Source: Mesostigma viride
Taxonomy: Eukaryota; Streptophyta; Mesostigmatophyceae; Mesostigmatales; Mesostigmataceae
Direction: 5' to 3'
Length of the DNA: 64,000 bases
Assembly: GCA_009746045.1 (NCBI GenBank)
Contig: RPFO01000154.1
Coordinates: forward strand, 2,708,379-2,772,378
Shown here: in pieces, positions 34,405 through 56,890 of the stretch
How the letters are laid out: each line of letters starts with the position of its first letter
Numbering within the stretch: position 1 is the first letter of the stretch
Translations under genes and position numbers: made by a program
Notes under the pieces: generated by a model
Databases searched by the model: none
The model's input: only the letters and a program-made list of their open reading frames with translations
Told to the model about the DNA's origin: nothing

Positions 34405-35620
34405 TCATGACTGATCAGAATATACGCTTGGCTGATTTCGATAGTACCGGCTACGCCCCCTTCTACTCAAAGAAGGATTCAGCCGTGTTCAGCCCGTCTC
34501 ACGGTGCGAGACTGAACAAGTCTCGCGTGCAGACACGTGTGTAGTACTCCTACACACAGATCTCGAGTGATTTATCTAGTACCAAATCCGAAAGGCTTGC
34601 ATCACTCCCCGGACAGGAGAACTTTTGCGGATGACTGTAGGTGTAAGTTGGCGATGCCATGGTAACCGGAGACGTCCGTCCTATAGTCAGCAAAATTGGT
34701 GCGAGAGGTCCCCAGTTCGATTCCGGTCGGATTCATTTGCAGATCGCGTTTTTCCGCGTTTTCCGCGGCCCGGCACTGAACGCAAATGGTTTTTACCTTT
34801 GCGGAGTGTCTGATCAGAATATACGCTTGGCTGATTTCGATAGTACCGGCTACGCCCCCTTCTACTCAAAGAAGGATTCAGCCGTGTTCAGCCCGTCTCA
34901 CGGTGCGAGACTGAACAAGTCTCGCGTGCAGACACGTGTGTAGTACTCCTACACACAGATCTCGAGTGATTTATCTAGTACCAAATCCGAAAGGCTTGCA
35001 TCACTCCCCGGACAGGAGAACTTTTGCGGATGACTGTAGGTGTAAGTTGGCGATGCCATGGTAACCGGAGACGTCCGTCCTATAGTCAGCAAAATTGGTG
35101 CGAGAGGTCCCCAGTTCGATTCCGGTTGGATTCATTTGCAGATCGCGTTTTTCCGCGTTTTCCGCGGCCCGGCACTGGACGCAAATGGTTTTCACCTTTG
35201 CGGAGTGTCTGATCAGAATATACGCTTGGCTGATTTCGATAGTACCGGCTACGCCCCCTTCTACTCAAAGAAGGATTCAGCCGTGTTCAGCCCGTCTCAC
35301 GGTGCGAGACTGAACAAGTCTCGCGTGCAGACACGTGTGTAGTACTCCTACACACAGATCTCGAGTGATTTATCTAGTACCAAATCCGAAAGGCTTGCAT
35401 CACTCCCCGGACAGGAGAACTTTTGCGGATGACTGTAGGTGTAAGTTGGCGATGCCATGGTAACCGGAGACGTCCGTCCTATAGTCAGCAAAATTGGTGC
35501 GAGAGGTCCCCAGTTCGATTCCGGTCGGATTCATTTGCAGATCGCGTTTTTCCGCGTTTTCCGCGGCCCGGCACTGAACGCAAATGGTTTTCACCTTTGC
35601 GGAGTGTCTGATCAGAATCA
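34405..35620 (+). repeat. Three tandem 399-bp tRNA-like SINE units
   Basis: GCCGTGTTCAGCCC recurs at 34482, 34881 and 35280, an exact 399-bp period with only a few substitutions. Each unit contains, near its middle (34681-34747 in the first), a tRNA-like segment: GCGAGAGGTCC, the B-box-like GTTCGATTCC and an upstream TAGTCAGC. The 3' part GCAAATGGTTTTCACCTTTG ends at CTGATCAGAAT. The tRNA-like segment best resembles the 3' half of tRNA-Pro, but the anticodon arm's 5' strand is missing, so it is not a tRNA gene. Short ORFs repeated here are by-products. Confidence 0.85.
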
Positions 35621-35829
35621 TGACTGGATGACCTAATATGACTGAATCAGGCAGCCATAGCCAAAGCATCATCCCCTCTCACAACGTGTTGAGCACATGC
35701 CTCTTGGCCGGGAACGGAGGTGCTGGGTTTTCATTCCATAACGCGTGCAATACTGAAAGAAAGATGCACGTGTAATGCAAGGCTTGGATAGGTTGAGTGA
35801 TCCACGAGCTTTTTGATTAGACTTGAGCT

Positions 35830-36955
35830 TTTTAATTAATTAGACTCGTGCTCCCGTTGGGGAGTCACGGAGCATTAACCCCGATGGATGGATGGATGGG
35901 TGCAAACAGTCCTACCAGTCTAATCTATCTACATCAGCTACCTATACAACATCTATCTAACAGCATCACTAACTACAAACATCTATCTAAACGGCATCAC
36001 GCTACCCTAGGGGAGCTGTCTGGCGTGCCTCCCGCGGGTTTGCACACGCGGGCGCTTCCCCACAGGGGGGGGCTCGTTGTTCTCTATGACCTGGGCCCAC
36101 TTGGCCTTGTCCATCATCTTCTTCCAAATCACGGAGAGGCCTAGGCCCCCCATGTCCTCTACGAGCTGTTCTTTGATGGTGCGGGCCTTGCGGCGTCTAA
36201 CATCACGGGGCCCGGCCCACGTCAGGAGGTGCCGGCCAGGCTGAGCTGGTCGCAGTCCCGCGGGGGGGCCACGTGAGGTGTCTACCTGGTTAGTGCGAGC
36301 TAGGTGCCCTACGAGCTGTGCACAGGCGCCGCTGCTTAATGGTGCTGGTGATGTATGGCATGCCCTGGTACAGGTCCTCATTATGGACATGAGCAGCATA
36401 TCCTACTCTGAAAATGGATCGTAGCATGTTGGTGACCGCGCCGTCCAGCTTGCGGGCCAGGTCGGCGGTGAGGGTCCACGTCTCGGCCCCATACGTGAGA
36501 ACAGGAAGGACGACGACCTTGAACAGGTCCTGTTTCTCGATCTTGCCCAGGGGCTTGCGCCACAGGGCCCGGTACTGGCGTAAAGCGTGCCAGGTGAGGG
36601 AGATGCGATGGTCCACATCAACCTCGCAGCTGGGAAGCAGGCTGCCCAGCGCAGCTTGACGCGGTCCCGAGACAGGACTCGAGAGCCGTCTAGGAGATAG
36701 AGGCCGGGGTGGCGGTGAGTGGGTGAGCCCAACCGCCAGGGCCTCTGTCTTCTTGCTGACCTCAAGCCCCACTGCACGGGCCTCGATAGCCAGGCAGTCA
36801 AGCCATGTCTGCACGTGCCCAGTGTCCTCGAAGAGGGTGGTGTCGTCTGCGTAGATGATATTTCCGCCAGCCGAATCTCCGGCCGTTTCCGCTTCGCCAT
36901 GCCAGAAGTGGTTAGCAACCTGCACCCCTGGTTCCCTCCCCACGATGCGGGCAAA
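35830..36955 (-). pseudogene. YADD-LINE, 5'-truncated copy
   Basis: Same layout as 55163-56860: tail TTAATTAATT, hairpin 35847-35869, 3' UTR, then RT coding from 36955 down to about 36290. It includes IIYADDTTLFEDT, WLDCLAIEARAVGLEVS and VLTYGAETWTLTADLARKL. Small insertions near 36650 and 36880 shift the frame. The 5' end is cut at GCGGGCAAATCGAT. Confidence 0.85.
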
Positions 36956-37108
36956 TCGATCGCTTACATGCAGGCAAAGATGAGCTTACATGCAGGCAAA
37001 GATGACGCTGGAATGCATGCTAGCAAATGGTGGCAAGATGCTAACAACACATGATTATACACCATGATGATGGGCACCTAGCTGATCTTCTTGCACAATC
37101 AACGCAGT

Positions 37109-37200
37109 ATAAACTGGTTGTCTCTTTGATAAACCATCAACATCCAATCCTCACGATATATCAAGGAGACAACCAGCGCAGGCCAGAAAGTACGATATAT
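37109..37200. mobile_element. Two micro-insertions of the Penelope 3' terminus in opposite orientation
   Basis: 37115-37128 (TGGTTGTCTCTTTG) lies between ATAAAC copies at 37109 and 37129. 37162-37191 (CAAGGAGACAACCAGCGCAG...) lies between ACGATATAT copies at 37153 and 37192. Both inserts are the last 14 and about 27 nt of the Penelope-like family. Confidence 0.7.
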
Positions 37201-37929
37201 GCACGGCTTGACGACGTATACAGCACCTAAATACTGTGCACACAACTGCAACCTGCTATGCATGGCTGACATGCAAGCAACGTCGAGTAGGATGGCGGTC
37301 TTAGAGAGGCTGGGCAGAGGTCGGTAGAAATAAGTACGTGGAAAACTGGCAGAAACTAGGTAGAAACACGATGATACTTACGCCTGCAAGCACTATTGAG
37401 CCGGTGGCAGAGGCCATTTCCAGGAAAATACAGCATACCGTAGCAATAGCCACGGTACGTCACGCCTTACGCTATTTGCAGGCACCATCATGCCCGGAGC
37501 AACCCAATAAAAGTCTGCACAAATCTCGGTTTAGCCGAGAGCCAGGGCATTCGGAATGAATAAACATGTGTTAACAAGTCGAAACACCATGGAAATACCA
37601 AGCATGGTGCCGTAGCAGACCCGAGTCTTGACGTAATAGTATGTATGCCGGTTTCCAGGGTTTCCGCATGAAAGTTGGGTGAGAAACTGGAAAAAAATAC
37701 GTTTCCTTTGCCCCAGTACCTCAACAAACTCGTAGAAACCTAATTATCAACCTTTGAACGCATCATCATGGTCGTGCCACCCAACAGCCACTGAAATTCG
37801 CGCGAAATTACTGGCGAGATCTACCTGCCGCCATTGCCGTCGTCTTCACCTTCGTCCCGCGAAAATGCCTGATTTCAGTGGTACATATTTGAACATTAGC
37901 AGCTGTCACCAAAAAAAAAAAAAAAAAAA

Positions 37930-38104
37930 CAGGAATGTAAGCAACACTTGCTCTAGGTGCCTCAAGGGTACCGGCACCACCATGCTGTCTCGGGTTCAAC
38001 CCAACTAAGGGGATCCCGGCACGGGGGAGGAAGATCATCATGGCTATACAAGAGCTAGGGCACGGCTTCTCAACAGAGAGCATCTCTCTGCATAGGCATA
38101 GCAT
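37930..38104 (+). repeat. Dispersed repeat with terminal hairpin, copy 1
   Basis: Shares GGAATGTAA, CTTGCTCTAGGTGC, GAGCTAGGGCA and the end CAGAGAG-CAT-CTCTCTG (38074-38090) with 50386-50575. It is preceded by an A19 run at 37911. Confidence 0.6.
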
Positions 38105-38516
38105 CAAAGAGACAACCAGCGCAGGCCAGAAATCGGGAGAATCCGGACCATGGTAGCTCGAGCCTGCCGTTATCTTTTCCGCGTTTTCGAGTCGTTCAGG
38201 ATGATGAAGATGAATGGTGATGGAAATGTGTATCCTTGTGCATTGAAATTATGGCTGGCTTACGTGTGGAGCGACTAGATGACCTAGACGGTGGGGCCGG
38301 AAACAGCATGCTTGATCAGGGCGTGTGTTTCTAGCCTAACTGGCCGGGAGTGTCTAGTGGTGAGCACCATTGCTGCGATCGCTCTCCCACCATTTACGAG
38401 GAAATACCCGCAAATGGAAAACCACTGAAAAGGTCTAGCTAGTCAGTCATCACGTTAGCCATGCCATGATTCCAAACGTCCAAGAACTGCACACGGTGCA
38501 AAGGCAAAAAGCCGGA
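38105..38516 (-). mobile_element. Penelope-like 3' fragment with 10-bp target duplication
   Basis: 412 bp nearly identical to 31424-31837, flanked by GGCATAGCAT at 38095-38104 and 38517-38526. It is a clean 5'-truncated insertion, 3' end on the left. Confidence 0.85.
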
Positions 38517-38554
38517 GGCATAGCATGGCTAAATTCTTAATGCAACATCCATGC

Positions 38555-38678
38555 AACACATTTCCATCTCCATTCATATTCATCATCCTGAACGACTCGA
38601 AAACGCGGAAAAAATAACAGCAGGCTCGATCGTCCGGATTCTCCCTATTTCTGGCCTGCGCTGGTCGTCTCCTTGATA
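38555..38678 (+). mobile_element. Penelope-like 3' fragment, opposite orientation
   Basis: The last 125 bp or so of the same family, diverged by several substitutions and ending CTGCGCTGGTCGTCTCCTTG. With 38105-38516 it forms inverted termini over about 580 bp. I see no clear target duplication. Confidence 0.65.
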
Positions 38679-38743
38679 TATACCACATGTAGGAAGACTT
38701 GCATGGAGGGACATAGATGGTAACAAACCGATCGAAAAGGGTT

Positions 38744-38749
<6 letters not shown>

Positions 38750-38781
<32 letters not shown>
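38750..38781. repeat. (AC)n microsatellite
   Basis: About 16 AC units. Confidence 0.9.
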
Positions 38782-38782
<1 letters not shown>

Positions 38783-39620
38783 ATGCATGGCCGAGCGTAC
38801 AGACGTCTTGGATAGTCCGGATGACTAGGAGATGCTATCTGCGACTCCAGACCTGGCCGCAAGTGAGTCGCGCCACTTGCCTTCGCGGGGAAGTATCTGC
38901 GTAGAAAAGTACGTACGTACCTCATAGGGTACTCCGTGGCATGCCTTCAGCTGCATGTTCACGCACTTACTATACTTACATGACCTCCCAACGGAGTCAT
39001 GTTATGACTTAATTCATGCTGGGGTCATATGCATGTCAAATTATTATGTGATCAAGTTGAGCAATGCAGGGTCATCAACACGTCCGGCCACACAGTCTTT
39101 ATGCAACCCATTATGTTATTCACGGCATCATAAACTTGTACAGATCAAATGACGCACTAGGTCTAGCTGGGGACCTTCTGTAAGGACTTCAGGAATTGGT
39201 GCATGCTGTAAAACGCTTTGTGCCACCTCACAACTTCAATGGGGATCATCGCAGCCTCACGGATGACTCAAAGCAAATAAATAAATACTGACCCACCGTC
39301 AGTATAACACAAATCGAATCCAATATCCCACAAGGAACCGACGTCAACAAAGGGGAAACAACTGAGGACTCAGCACTCGGGACCATCCTGTCCGCCTCAT
39401 TCGCTACTTGACGACAAAACACCCACAACGGATTGCAGGAGCCCTGCGAACCTGTCACAGCTTGACAACCCGCACAGGCGGACGTTAGGGCACCCGTCGG
39501 TACCAGAGTGCCGTATAAGATCAAGCCTGAACCGCCTCTGGCTGACAACTATTGAACTTTTCAGTCACCCGGTCGCTTCGGGGAGCCTCTGGCGGACAGG
39601 CGTGGCACTTCGTGCACCCG
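38782..39620. other. Intergenic, 3' flank of the NEK-DEP-DUF547 gene
   Basis: No ORF with known motifs and no long repeat; it should contain the 3' UTR of the minus-strand gene ending at 39621. Confidence 0.4.
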
Positions 39621-49461
<9,841 letters not shown>

Positions 49462-49499
49462 ATATGCGCGAGCGAGATTGTATCAGGCTGGTGGGCAGA

Positions 49500-50135
49500 C
49501 CCTCACCCACCCCATCTGGAAAGGACAAGGGCAGAATTAGTCCTTTATGGTGTCGCCTTGCGGACGCCAGGCAAGACGCCAAGAACGGCGGCCTGCCTGC
49601 CTACTCCACTAGTGGGATGTGCGCAGACCTTCCAGCTGCTTAAGTAGGCTCGGACACATTTTGTGGACTTTTGAATGAATGAAAAACAAAAGCGTGGCGG
49701 CAAGCACGTTGTTGATACGTAGTTTGATTACTTGACCTAATTGCCGTCAGTCTGGGAGCCACCCTAGCCCTGAGCGTGGGAGCTACCCTAGCTAAACCCT
49801 ACTACATCAGCAACATGAAATTTCCCCCAAGTGACAGGACATTTCCAGCAGGCGAACGATGCTGCTGTTAATTACTTGCTAGCGTGCAGCACATTGTCAA
49901 AACGCGCAGTTGCGTACGCCGCATCGACGGCGAACCCCACGCACGCTCCCCTTCGACGAATATACATGTCATTGTTGTCGGGTATGGCGACGAACTGCCG
50001 AGCCAGTGCTGTTGGCCTGTACTGCGCGCTCTAACCGCCCTGTGCTGTGGGCACTTATTGCGTCCCCTTGTGCTACCTGCGGTCCCCGGAACTGACCGTT
50101 TCCGCGGGGGCTACGGTCTTGTTGTTGTAGCCCTT
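49500..50135. other. 5' flank of the NEK-DEP-DUF547 gene
   Basis: Upstream of the minus-strand start codon at 49461. No ORF with known motifs; presumably the promoter and 5' UTR. No clear TATA or G-box was identified. Confidence 0.35.
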
Positions 50136-50220
50136 CAGTTCAGTTCAGTTCAGTTCAGTTGTTTCCCACGCCGCACATGGGCAGCAGAGAGTCTTTAGTG
50201 GCCGAGGGCCGGTACTTATA
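50136..50220 (-). repeat. Short dispersed element next to (CAGTT)n
   Basis: Second copy of the GGGCAGCAGAGA...GTGGCCGAGGGCCGG element, with CAGTT repeats where other copies have TTG repeats. Confidence 0.6.
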
Positions 50221-50385
50221 TTGAATTGAATTGTGAATTGAATTGTTATATTTGGAATAATAAACGTACACCTATTTATCTGGAATTGAATTGAATTGTA
50301 ACATAACTCCGTTGGGAGAATATGTAGCACATATCCCAGAGAAGGGGCATATGGCCTATCATACATTCTAAGCTACTTCCTGCAA

Positions 50386-50575
50386 GGGTGGGAATGTAAA
50401 CAACCCTTGCTCTAGGTGCACCAGCGCACTTGCAGCCCCATGATCTTCAAGCTATTGATGAGTATGCCCTGCTAAGGGGGAGCCTGTCTAGGGGGGGAAC
50501 TGAGATCAGCATAGCTATACCGAAGCTAGGGCATGGCGTCTCAGCAGAGAGTTACTCTCTGCATGGGCACAGCTT
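50386..50575 (+). repeat. Dispersed repeat with terminal hairpin, copy 2
   Basis: Matches 37930-38104. It ends with the perfect hairpin GCAGAGAG-TTA-CTCTCTGC (50544-50562). The stem is kept in both copies while the loop differs. Confidence 0.6.
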
Positions 50576-50936
50576 AACTACATAAAGCTAGGCCGGTATA
50601 TACTGTACAGTAGTGTAGCCCTTTTCCGGGTAAATTGGTTTTTTTATTAACCAAAAGGAATATCGTTAGGTGAAGGGGTACCACATATCGACCAGCTGGT
50701 TACCGGCAATGTGTTTAGTAGTGTAGCCCTTCACCTGTCACCTTCACACCAGTGTCGGTGTGCCCACCTTCATTTAGGATTCGCAGATACTCATTTCCCC
50801 TTTCACCTCTCTGGTCCATAATTGCCGGATAATAAATATACCCATTTCCCCGAAATGTTGTTGATGTTGTTGTTGGTGTTGTGTCCCACGGCACAGCAGA
50901 GAACTGAATCAATAAGATATGGTGGCCGAAGTCTCC

Positions 50937-51627
<691 letters not shown>

Positions 51628-51639
51628 ACGGCAATGAAC

Positions 51640-52385
51640 GTGGACGGTTGCATCATCGGATACACCCGCGTGAGCTCACAACTTGGTGTGTCCTAGCAAT
51701 CGATCGCACGCTAAGTAGCCTCGATGGAGTGGCATAGCCCTGGGCCGGGGAGAGCATGTTACCAGTGACGGCAGGGATACTTCCCGAATGTGGCGATCGA
51801 CTTGGCCCCCGAACTCCGCCTGGGAACCTTAGAGGCTGAAGGGCAGTAGGCTCCGCGAGGCCGGGCTTTGCGTAGTCGAGGATGCAGGTTCAATGTGAGT
51901 ATTCACCTGGAGGGGCCGGGTGTGTAGGTCGGGCCACACAGTGAGTGTGGGGGGGGCCGGGCGTGGGTCTGGTTGGTGGCTAGTTGTCGGTCGTGTTCAG
52001 TTAGGTCACAGCCGGTGCGTAACTAGAAGCACGTGGAGGCGGTACTACATGCAGGGCGTGGGGTACAACAAGGTGTGGTGATCATGGCCGGTTTCAGTCG
52101 TGTGGGTGGATGGTGGACGGACCTGGAGTGCAGGGGTGGCGGGCTCGTGGCTTGTACGTGTGTTGTGGTGGTGGTGGCGGGGGCCGTGTGGGGGGGGGAG
52201 GTGCCCCCGGGCCCCCCGTCGGGGTGGCGTGGGGGACAGTGCCGTGGGACGGGGTTCAGTTGGTCGGGTAGTCGTGGTACAACGGGTGCCATTGTCGGTG
52301 GGGTGCCCGGTGCATCATACTCGTGACGTGGTGGGTGGGTGGGAACTCATGCATGTCAGTGGGTGAAGAGGGGTGGTCATAGACT
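51640..52385. other. GC-rich stretch without recognised genes
   Basis: Short ORFs are Gly/Val-rich from GGTGG runs around 52160-52270. No domain or repeat family was recognised. Confidence 0.4.
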
Positions 52386-52389
52386 GTCG

Positions 52390-53152
52390 AAAGCCGTGTT
52401 CAGCCCGTCTCACGTTGCGAGACTGAACAAGTCTCGCGTGCAGACACGTGTGTAGTACTCCTATGCACACACAGATCTCGAGTGATTTATCTAGTACCAA
52501 ATCCGAAAGGCTTGCATCACCACTCCCCGGACAGGAGAACTTTTGCGGATGACTGTAGGTGTAAGTTGGCGATGCCATGGTAACCGGAGACGTCCGTCCT
52601 ATAGTCAGCAAAATTGGTGCGAGAGGTCCCCAGTTCGATTCCGGCCGGTCGGATTCATTTGCAGATCGCGTTTTTCCGCGTTTTCCGCGGCCCGGCACTG
52701 AACGCAAATGGTTTTCACCTTTGCGGAGTGCCTGATCAGAATATACGCTTGGCTGATTTCGATCGATAGTAACGGCTACGCCCCCTTCTCAAGAAGGATT
52801 CAGCCGTGTTCAGCCCGTCTCACGTTGCGAGACTGAACAAGTCTCGCGTGCAGACACGTGTGTAGTACACTAGTACTCCTACACACAGATCTCGAGTGAT
52901 TTATCTAGTACCAAATCCGAAAGGCTTGCATCACTCCCCGGACCGGAGAACTTTTGCGGATGACTGTAGGTGTAAGTTGGCGATGCCATGGTAACCGGAG
53001 ACGTCCGTCCTATAGTCAGCAAAATTGGTGCGAGAGGTCCCCAGTTCGATTCCGGTTGGATTCATTTGCAGATCGCGTTTTTCCGCGTTTTCCGCGGCCC
53101 GGCACTGAACGCAAATGGTTTTCACCTTTGCGGAGTGCCTTCAGGATCAGAA
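52390..53152 (+). repeat. Two tandem tRNA-like SINE units
   Basis: Unit starts at about 52390 and 52803. The tRNA-like box is near 52625 and 53035, and 3' ends are CTGATCAGAATATA (52733) and CAGGATCAGAATA (53141). Small insertions (TGCACA at 52463, CCGG at 52645, ACTAGT at 52867) set them apart from the 34.4-35.6 kb array, so this tandem is independent or older. Confidence 0.85.
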
Positions 53153-53159
53153 TAGACTG

Positions 53160-54925
53160 TGGGCGGGACGTGCTCGTGAGGTGGTGCAGTAGGTATTTTG
53201 CTATATCAAGGAGACAACCATGCATGCATGCTATGGTGGTGTGGCACTGAGGTGGTTGAGGGAATATACATGGAAGGGTGGTAGAAGTCTCCTTACAGTT
53301 TACGGTCATTGGCCAATGGCCACAATCATCTTTACTGAGGTGCAAATCCACCTCCCGCAACGGTATCACCCACAGTGTAGTACTAAGGCCACCCACGATG
53401 AGTCCAGTGCCCCGCCACCCGTGCATGTCCACAGCGACACCCCTGCGACCCAGGCACCACGCACTGTGCTCGCCAAGACTGCACGTGCCAAGTGCTCCAC
53501 AAGACTCCTCCCAACCCGGCCCCCCACCCCCCACCCCCCGTCAGTATACTATTATGTCAGATGCAGACGGACACTCGGCGGGCGAGCCGGCGTGCCGGCA
53601 CGGGACATCTGAATCAAACGGGGCCGCCAGCCCGCCACCACGACCCAATATCCGTGGGCACCTCATTCATGAGTCCATTGGGTTAATCACGCTTGCCCTC
53701 GCAGATCGAGGAATCATCCCCGACATTGCGTCGCCATGCAGCGGCCGGGGAGCCGAGGCACCCACATCAGGGAAGTACCCATACTACCTGCGCTGTCCCA
53801 CACCACAACATATTCCACATGCCATTCCCGCGTATACTCTTGTCAGACGTTTGAAGGATTGTTAGGACCCACCACGCAAGCAGCGTTCAGCGCCGGCGCG
53901 CATCAGACACACCCGCGCGGGCCGGTATGTCTCATGATGCACCGTTTATGCCACAGTACTCTAGTACCATCCGATATACTTAATATATTCCAGCCCTCGG
54001 CCACTATAATAGACTATGCTGCCCATGTGCGGCGTGGGATTTGAGCAACTAACTAAGGTGCAAATCAGGGCACGCATGATGCCACTTGGCCGTACGATGA
54101 TCACTTATCTCTGTAACTGTCGGTTTGTTGAGGGTCTGAACCCCGGCCCACCACCTGGTACTGGTTGAGAGGGTAGGGCCGGGCGGGTCGAGACCCCCCC
54201 CCCCCGGCCTGCCCCCCCTCCCCCCAAGAGGGGCCGGGCGTCGTGGCGCTGGAGTTAACTGCATGGGTGAACCGGTGCCCGGGAGCGCGGATTGTGGCCT
54301 ATGGGGGGCAAAGCCCGGGAAACATGCAACGGGGGGGTACAGTAATATGGGTTCCAATTCGGTAAGGTGGGGAGGAGGGGAGGAAGGCGGGGGAAGCCGG
54401 GGGAAAGTGGGGGTTGGGGGAAATAGGGGGGGGGGGCAATTGCAGGCAACCAAACCCAAACCCAGGCCAGTAAAGGGGTGTCAGAGGGTGAGGGGGTGGG
54501 TTGAGACCCCCGCCCCCCCCCTCCGGACCTTATATTTTTAATATATATCTTCCACCCCATATGACATGCCGGCCTTCGCATGATGGGGGCAATCGATGAT
54601 GGGATAGCTTAGGCATTACAGCACTTGAAACGATATTAGCGCACAGCGTTATTCTGAGCGTTATAGTACCTTCAATTAGCTCTGCCACCTTGTGGCCATC
54701 AGCTTGCGCCTTAATTAGCTGACGTCTTGAGCCCACCTCACATTTGTAGCATAAGCTATGCGTCAGCCTACCTATGGTATTGCACTGGTTGTATTGCACC
54801 CACAGTGTTGCGCCCCGGCATGATGCACCATGCCGTGGAGAGAGCGCTCTGTGGCCTGCCCACCTGCGGCAGTGAGAGAAGCTAGGGCGCCCTCCCTCCT
54901 TCTCGCTGTGTATATAGGGTTGAAG
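53160..54925. other. Intergenic stretch, no gene recognised
   Basis: Contains a 14-nt Penelope-terminus-like piece at 53207-53220, a reversed copy of the short dispersed element at 53972-54041, and C- or G-runs at 54187-54235 and 54420-54440. ORFs lack known motifs. Confidence 0.4.
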
Positions 54926-54929
54926 GTTC

Positions 54930-54990
54930 CTTTACTCTGTATTGGCACCCACGTGACGCAGTCACGTGCTTATTAATTAATGCCGGCCTT
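54930..54990 (+). mobile_element. YADD-LINE terminal hairpin and tail
   Basis: Perfect hairpin CACGTGAC-GCA-GTCACGTG at 54950-54968 followed by CTTATTAATTAAT, identical in its stem to 34334-34352. Confidence 0.65.
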
Positions 54991-55162
54991 CTAGGTCAGT
55001 TCCCCACGCCGCCCCGTGTGTGCCTAATCGGGATGCATGACCCATCATGGTGGTGCAGGTGCACCTTGTGCACCCAGAGAGGGTGCTAGTTTACATCCTA
55101 CACCCTGCAGGTTGTAGCCCAGACTGTATCTAAAACCCATAGATGCCCCTTTCTCAGGGCTA

Positions 55163-56860
55163 TTAATTAATTAATTAATTAATTAATTAATTAATTAATT
55201 GATTAATTAATTAATTAATTAATTAATTAATTAGACTCGTGCTCCCGTTGGGGAGTCACGGAGCATTAACCCCGATGGATGGATGGATGGATGGGTGCAA
55301 ACAGTCCTACCGGTCTAGTCTATCTACATCGGCTACATACTATGTACATCTATCTAACAACATTCTAACTACAACATCTATCTAGGCAGCCGCACGCTGC
55401 TCTAGGGGGCTATCTGGCGTGCCTCCCACGAGATTGCACACTCGGGCGCTTCCCCACTGGGGGGGGCTCGTTATCCTCTATGACCTGGGCCCACTTGGCC
55501 TTGTCCATCATCTTCTTTCAAATCACGGAGAGGCCTAGGCCCCCCATGTCCTCTACTAGCTGTTCTTTGAAGGGCGGGCCTTGCGGCGTCTAACATCACT
55601 GGGCCCAGCCCACGTCAGGAGGTGCCGGCCAGGCTGGGCTGGTCGCAGTCCTGCGGGGGGGCCACGTGAGGTGTCTACCTGGTTGGTGCGAGCTAGGTGC
55701 CCTACTAGCTGCAGGCGGCGTTGCTTAATGGTGCTGGTGATATAGGGCATGCCCTGGTACAGGTCCTCATTGCGGACATGAGCAGCATATCCTACTCTGA
55801 AAATGGAACGCAGCATGCTGGTGACCGCGCCGTCCAGCTTGCGGGCCAGGTCGGCGGTGAGGGTCCACGTCTCGGCCCCATACGTGAGAACAGGAAGGAC
55901 GAGGACCTTGAACAGGTCCTGTTTCTCGATCTTGCCCAGGGGCTTGCGCCACAGGGCCCGGTACTGGCGTAAAGCGTGCCAGGCGAGGGAGATGCGGTGG
56001 TCCACATCAACCTCGCAGCTGGGGAGCAGGCTGCCCAGCAGCTTAACGCGGTCCCGATACAGGACTCGAGAGCCGTCTAGGAGAAAGAGGGGCGGCGGTG
56101 GGTTGGTGAGCCCAACCGCCAGGGCCTCTGTCTTCTTGCTGACCTCAAGCCCCACTGCACGGGCCTCGAGAGCCAGGCAGTCAAGCCATGTCTGCACATG
56201 CTCAGTGTCCTCGAAGAGGGTGGTGTCGTCTGCGTAGATGATGTCTGCCAGCCGAATCTCCGTGTCCGCACCGCCATGCCAGAATTTGTTAGCAACCTGC
56301 ACTCCTGGTTCCCTCCCCACGATGCGGGCAAATCGCTTGCGCGCCTGAAGCATTACGTATTCGACAACAATAATGAACAGGTAGGGCGAGAGCACGCAGC
56401 CCTGCCACACCCCCTTCTGTAAAGGGCATGGGGGCGTGGTCCCGTAAGAAGTGCGCACCGAAGTGGTGGACCCTTCATACAGGTTGCGGATGACAGCAAT
56501 CAGGGGGCGGGGGATCCGGAACAACTCGAGGATGTCCCAAAGCGCAGGCCAGAACACCGAATCGAAGGCTTTGATGAAGTCCACCAGCACAAGGTGCAGA
56601 GGGGACTCACCAGGCTGAAGGCGTTGCAGTTCCTCCACCAGTCGGCGAGTAGCGAAGAGCGCCTGTACTGTGTTGCGACCTGAACGGAAGCCGTGCTGAG
56701 TCTCGCTGAGGTGACCGTCCAGGGCCGTGCGCAGGCGGTTCAGGATGAGCCGCATAAGAAGCTTGAGGGGGGCACTTTGAATGCACACCCCTCTGTAGTT
56801 GCCGGGGTCGGCAGGCGACCCCTTGTTCTTGTACAGCATCGTGCGAAAACTGTGTTGCCA
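55163..56860 (-). mobile_element. YADD-LINE with 427-aa open reverse transcriptase
   Basis: The best preserved copy. The ORF 56839-55556 (-) reads YRGVCIQSAPLKLLMRLIL, GFRSGRNTVQALFATRRL, VDFIKAFDSVFW, VWQGCVLSPYLFIIVVEYVM, DIIYADDTTLFED (catalytic YADD), VLTYGAETWTLTADL and LQLVGHLARTNQ. This is a typical non-LTR RT with the C-terminal extension found in Jockey/CR1/RTE-like LINEs. No endonuclease domain is present, so it is 5'-truncated near 56860. The 3' end has the hairpin 55238-55260 and about 70 bp of (TTAA)n. Confidence 0.88.
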
Positions 56861-56890
56861 GGCTCAGGGCTATGTGTTACATATGCTCCC

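Noticed and set aside
34681-34747. tRNA-Pro gene in the 399-bp repeat
   Set aside because: The T-arm and variable-loop region look tRNA-like, but the anticodon stem's 5' strand is absent and the T-stem has mismatches, so no functional cloverleaf forms.
31205-35672. Recurring short ORFs (MRMTVGVSWRCHGNRR and the like) as a gene family
   Set aside because: Identical because the SINE units are identical; no coding bias and both strands open.
38105-38678. A single foldback transposon with long inverted ends
   Set aside because: The left part has its own perfect 10-bp target duplication (38095/38517), so the inverted layout comes from two separate insertions.
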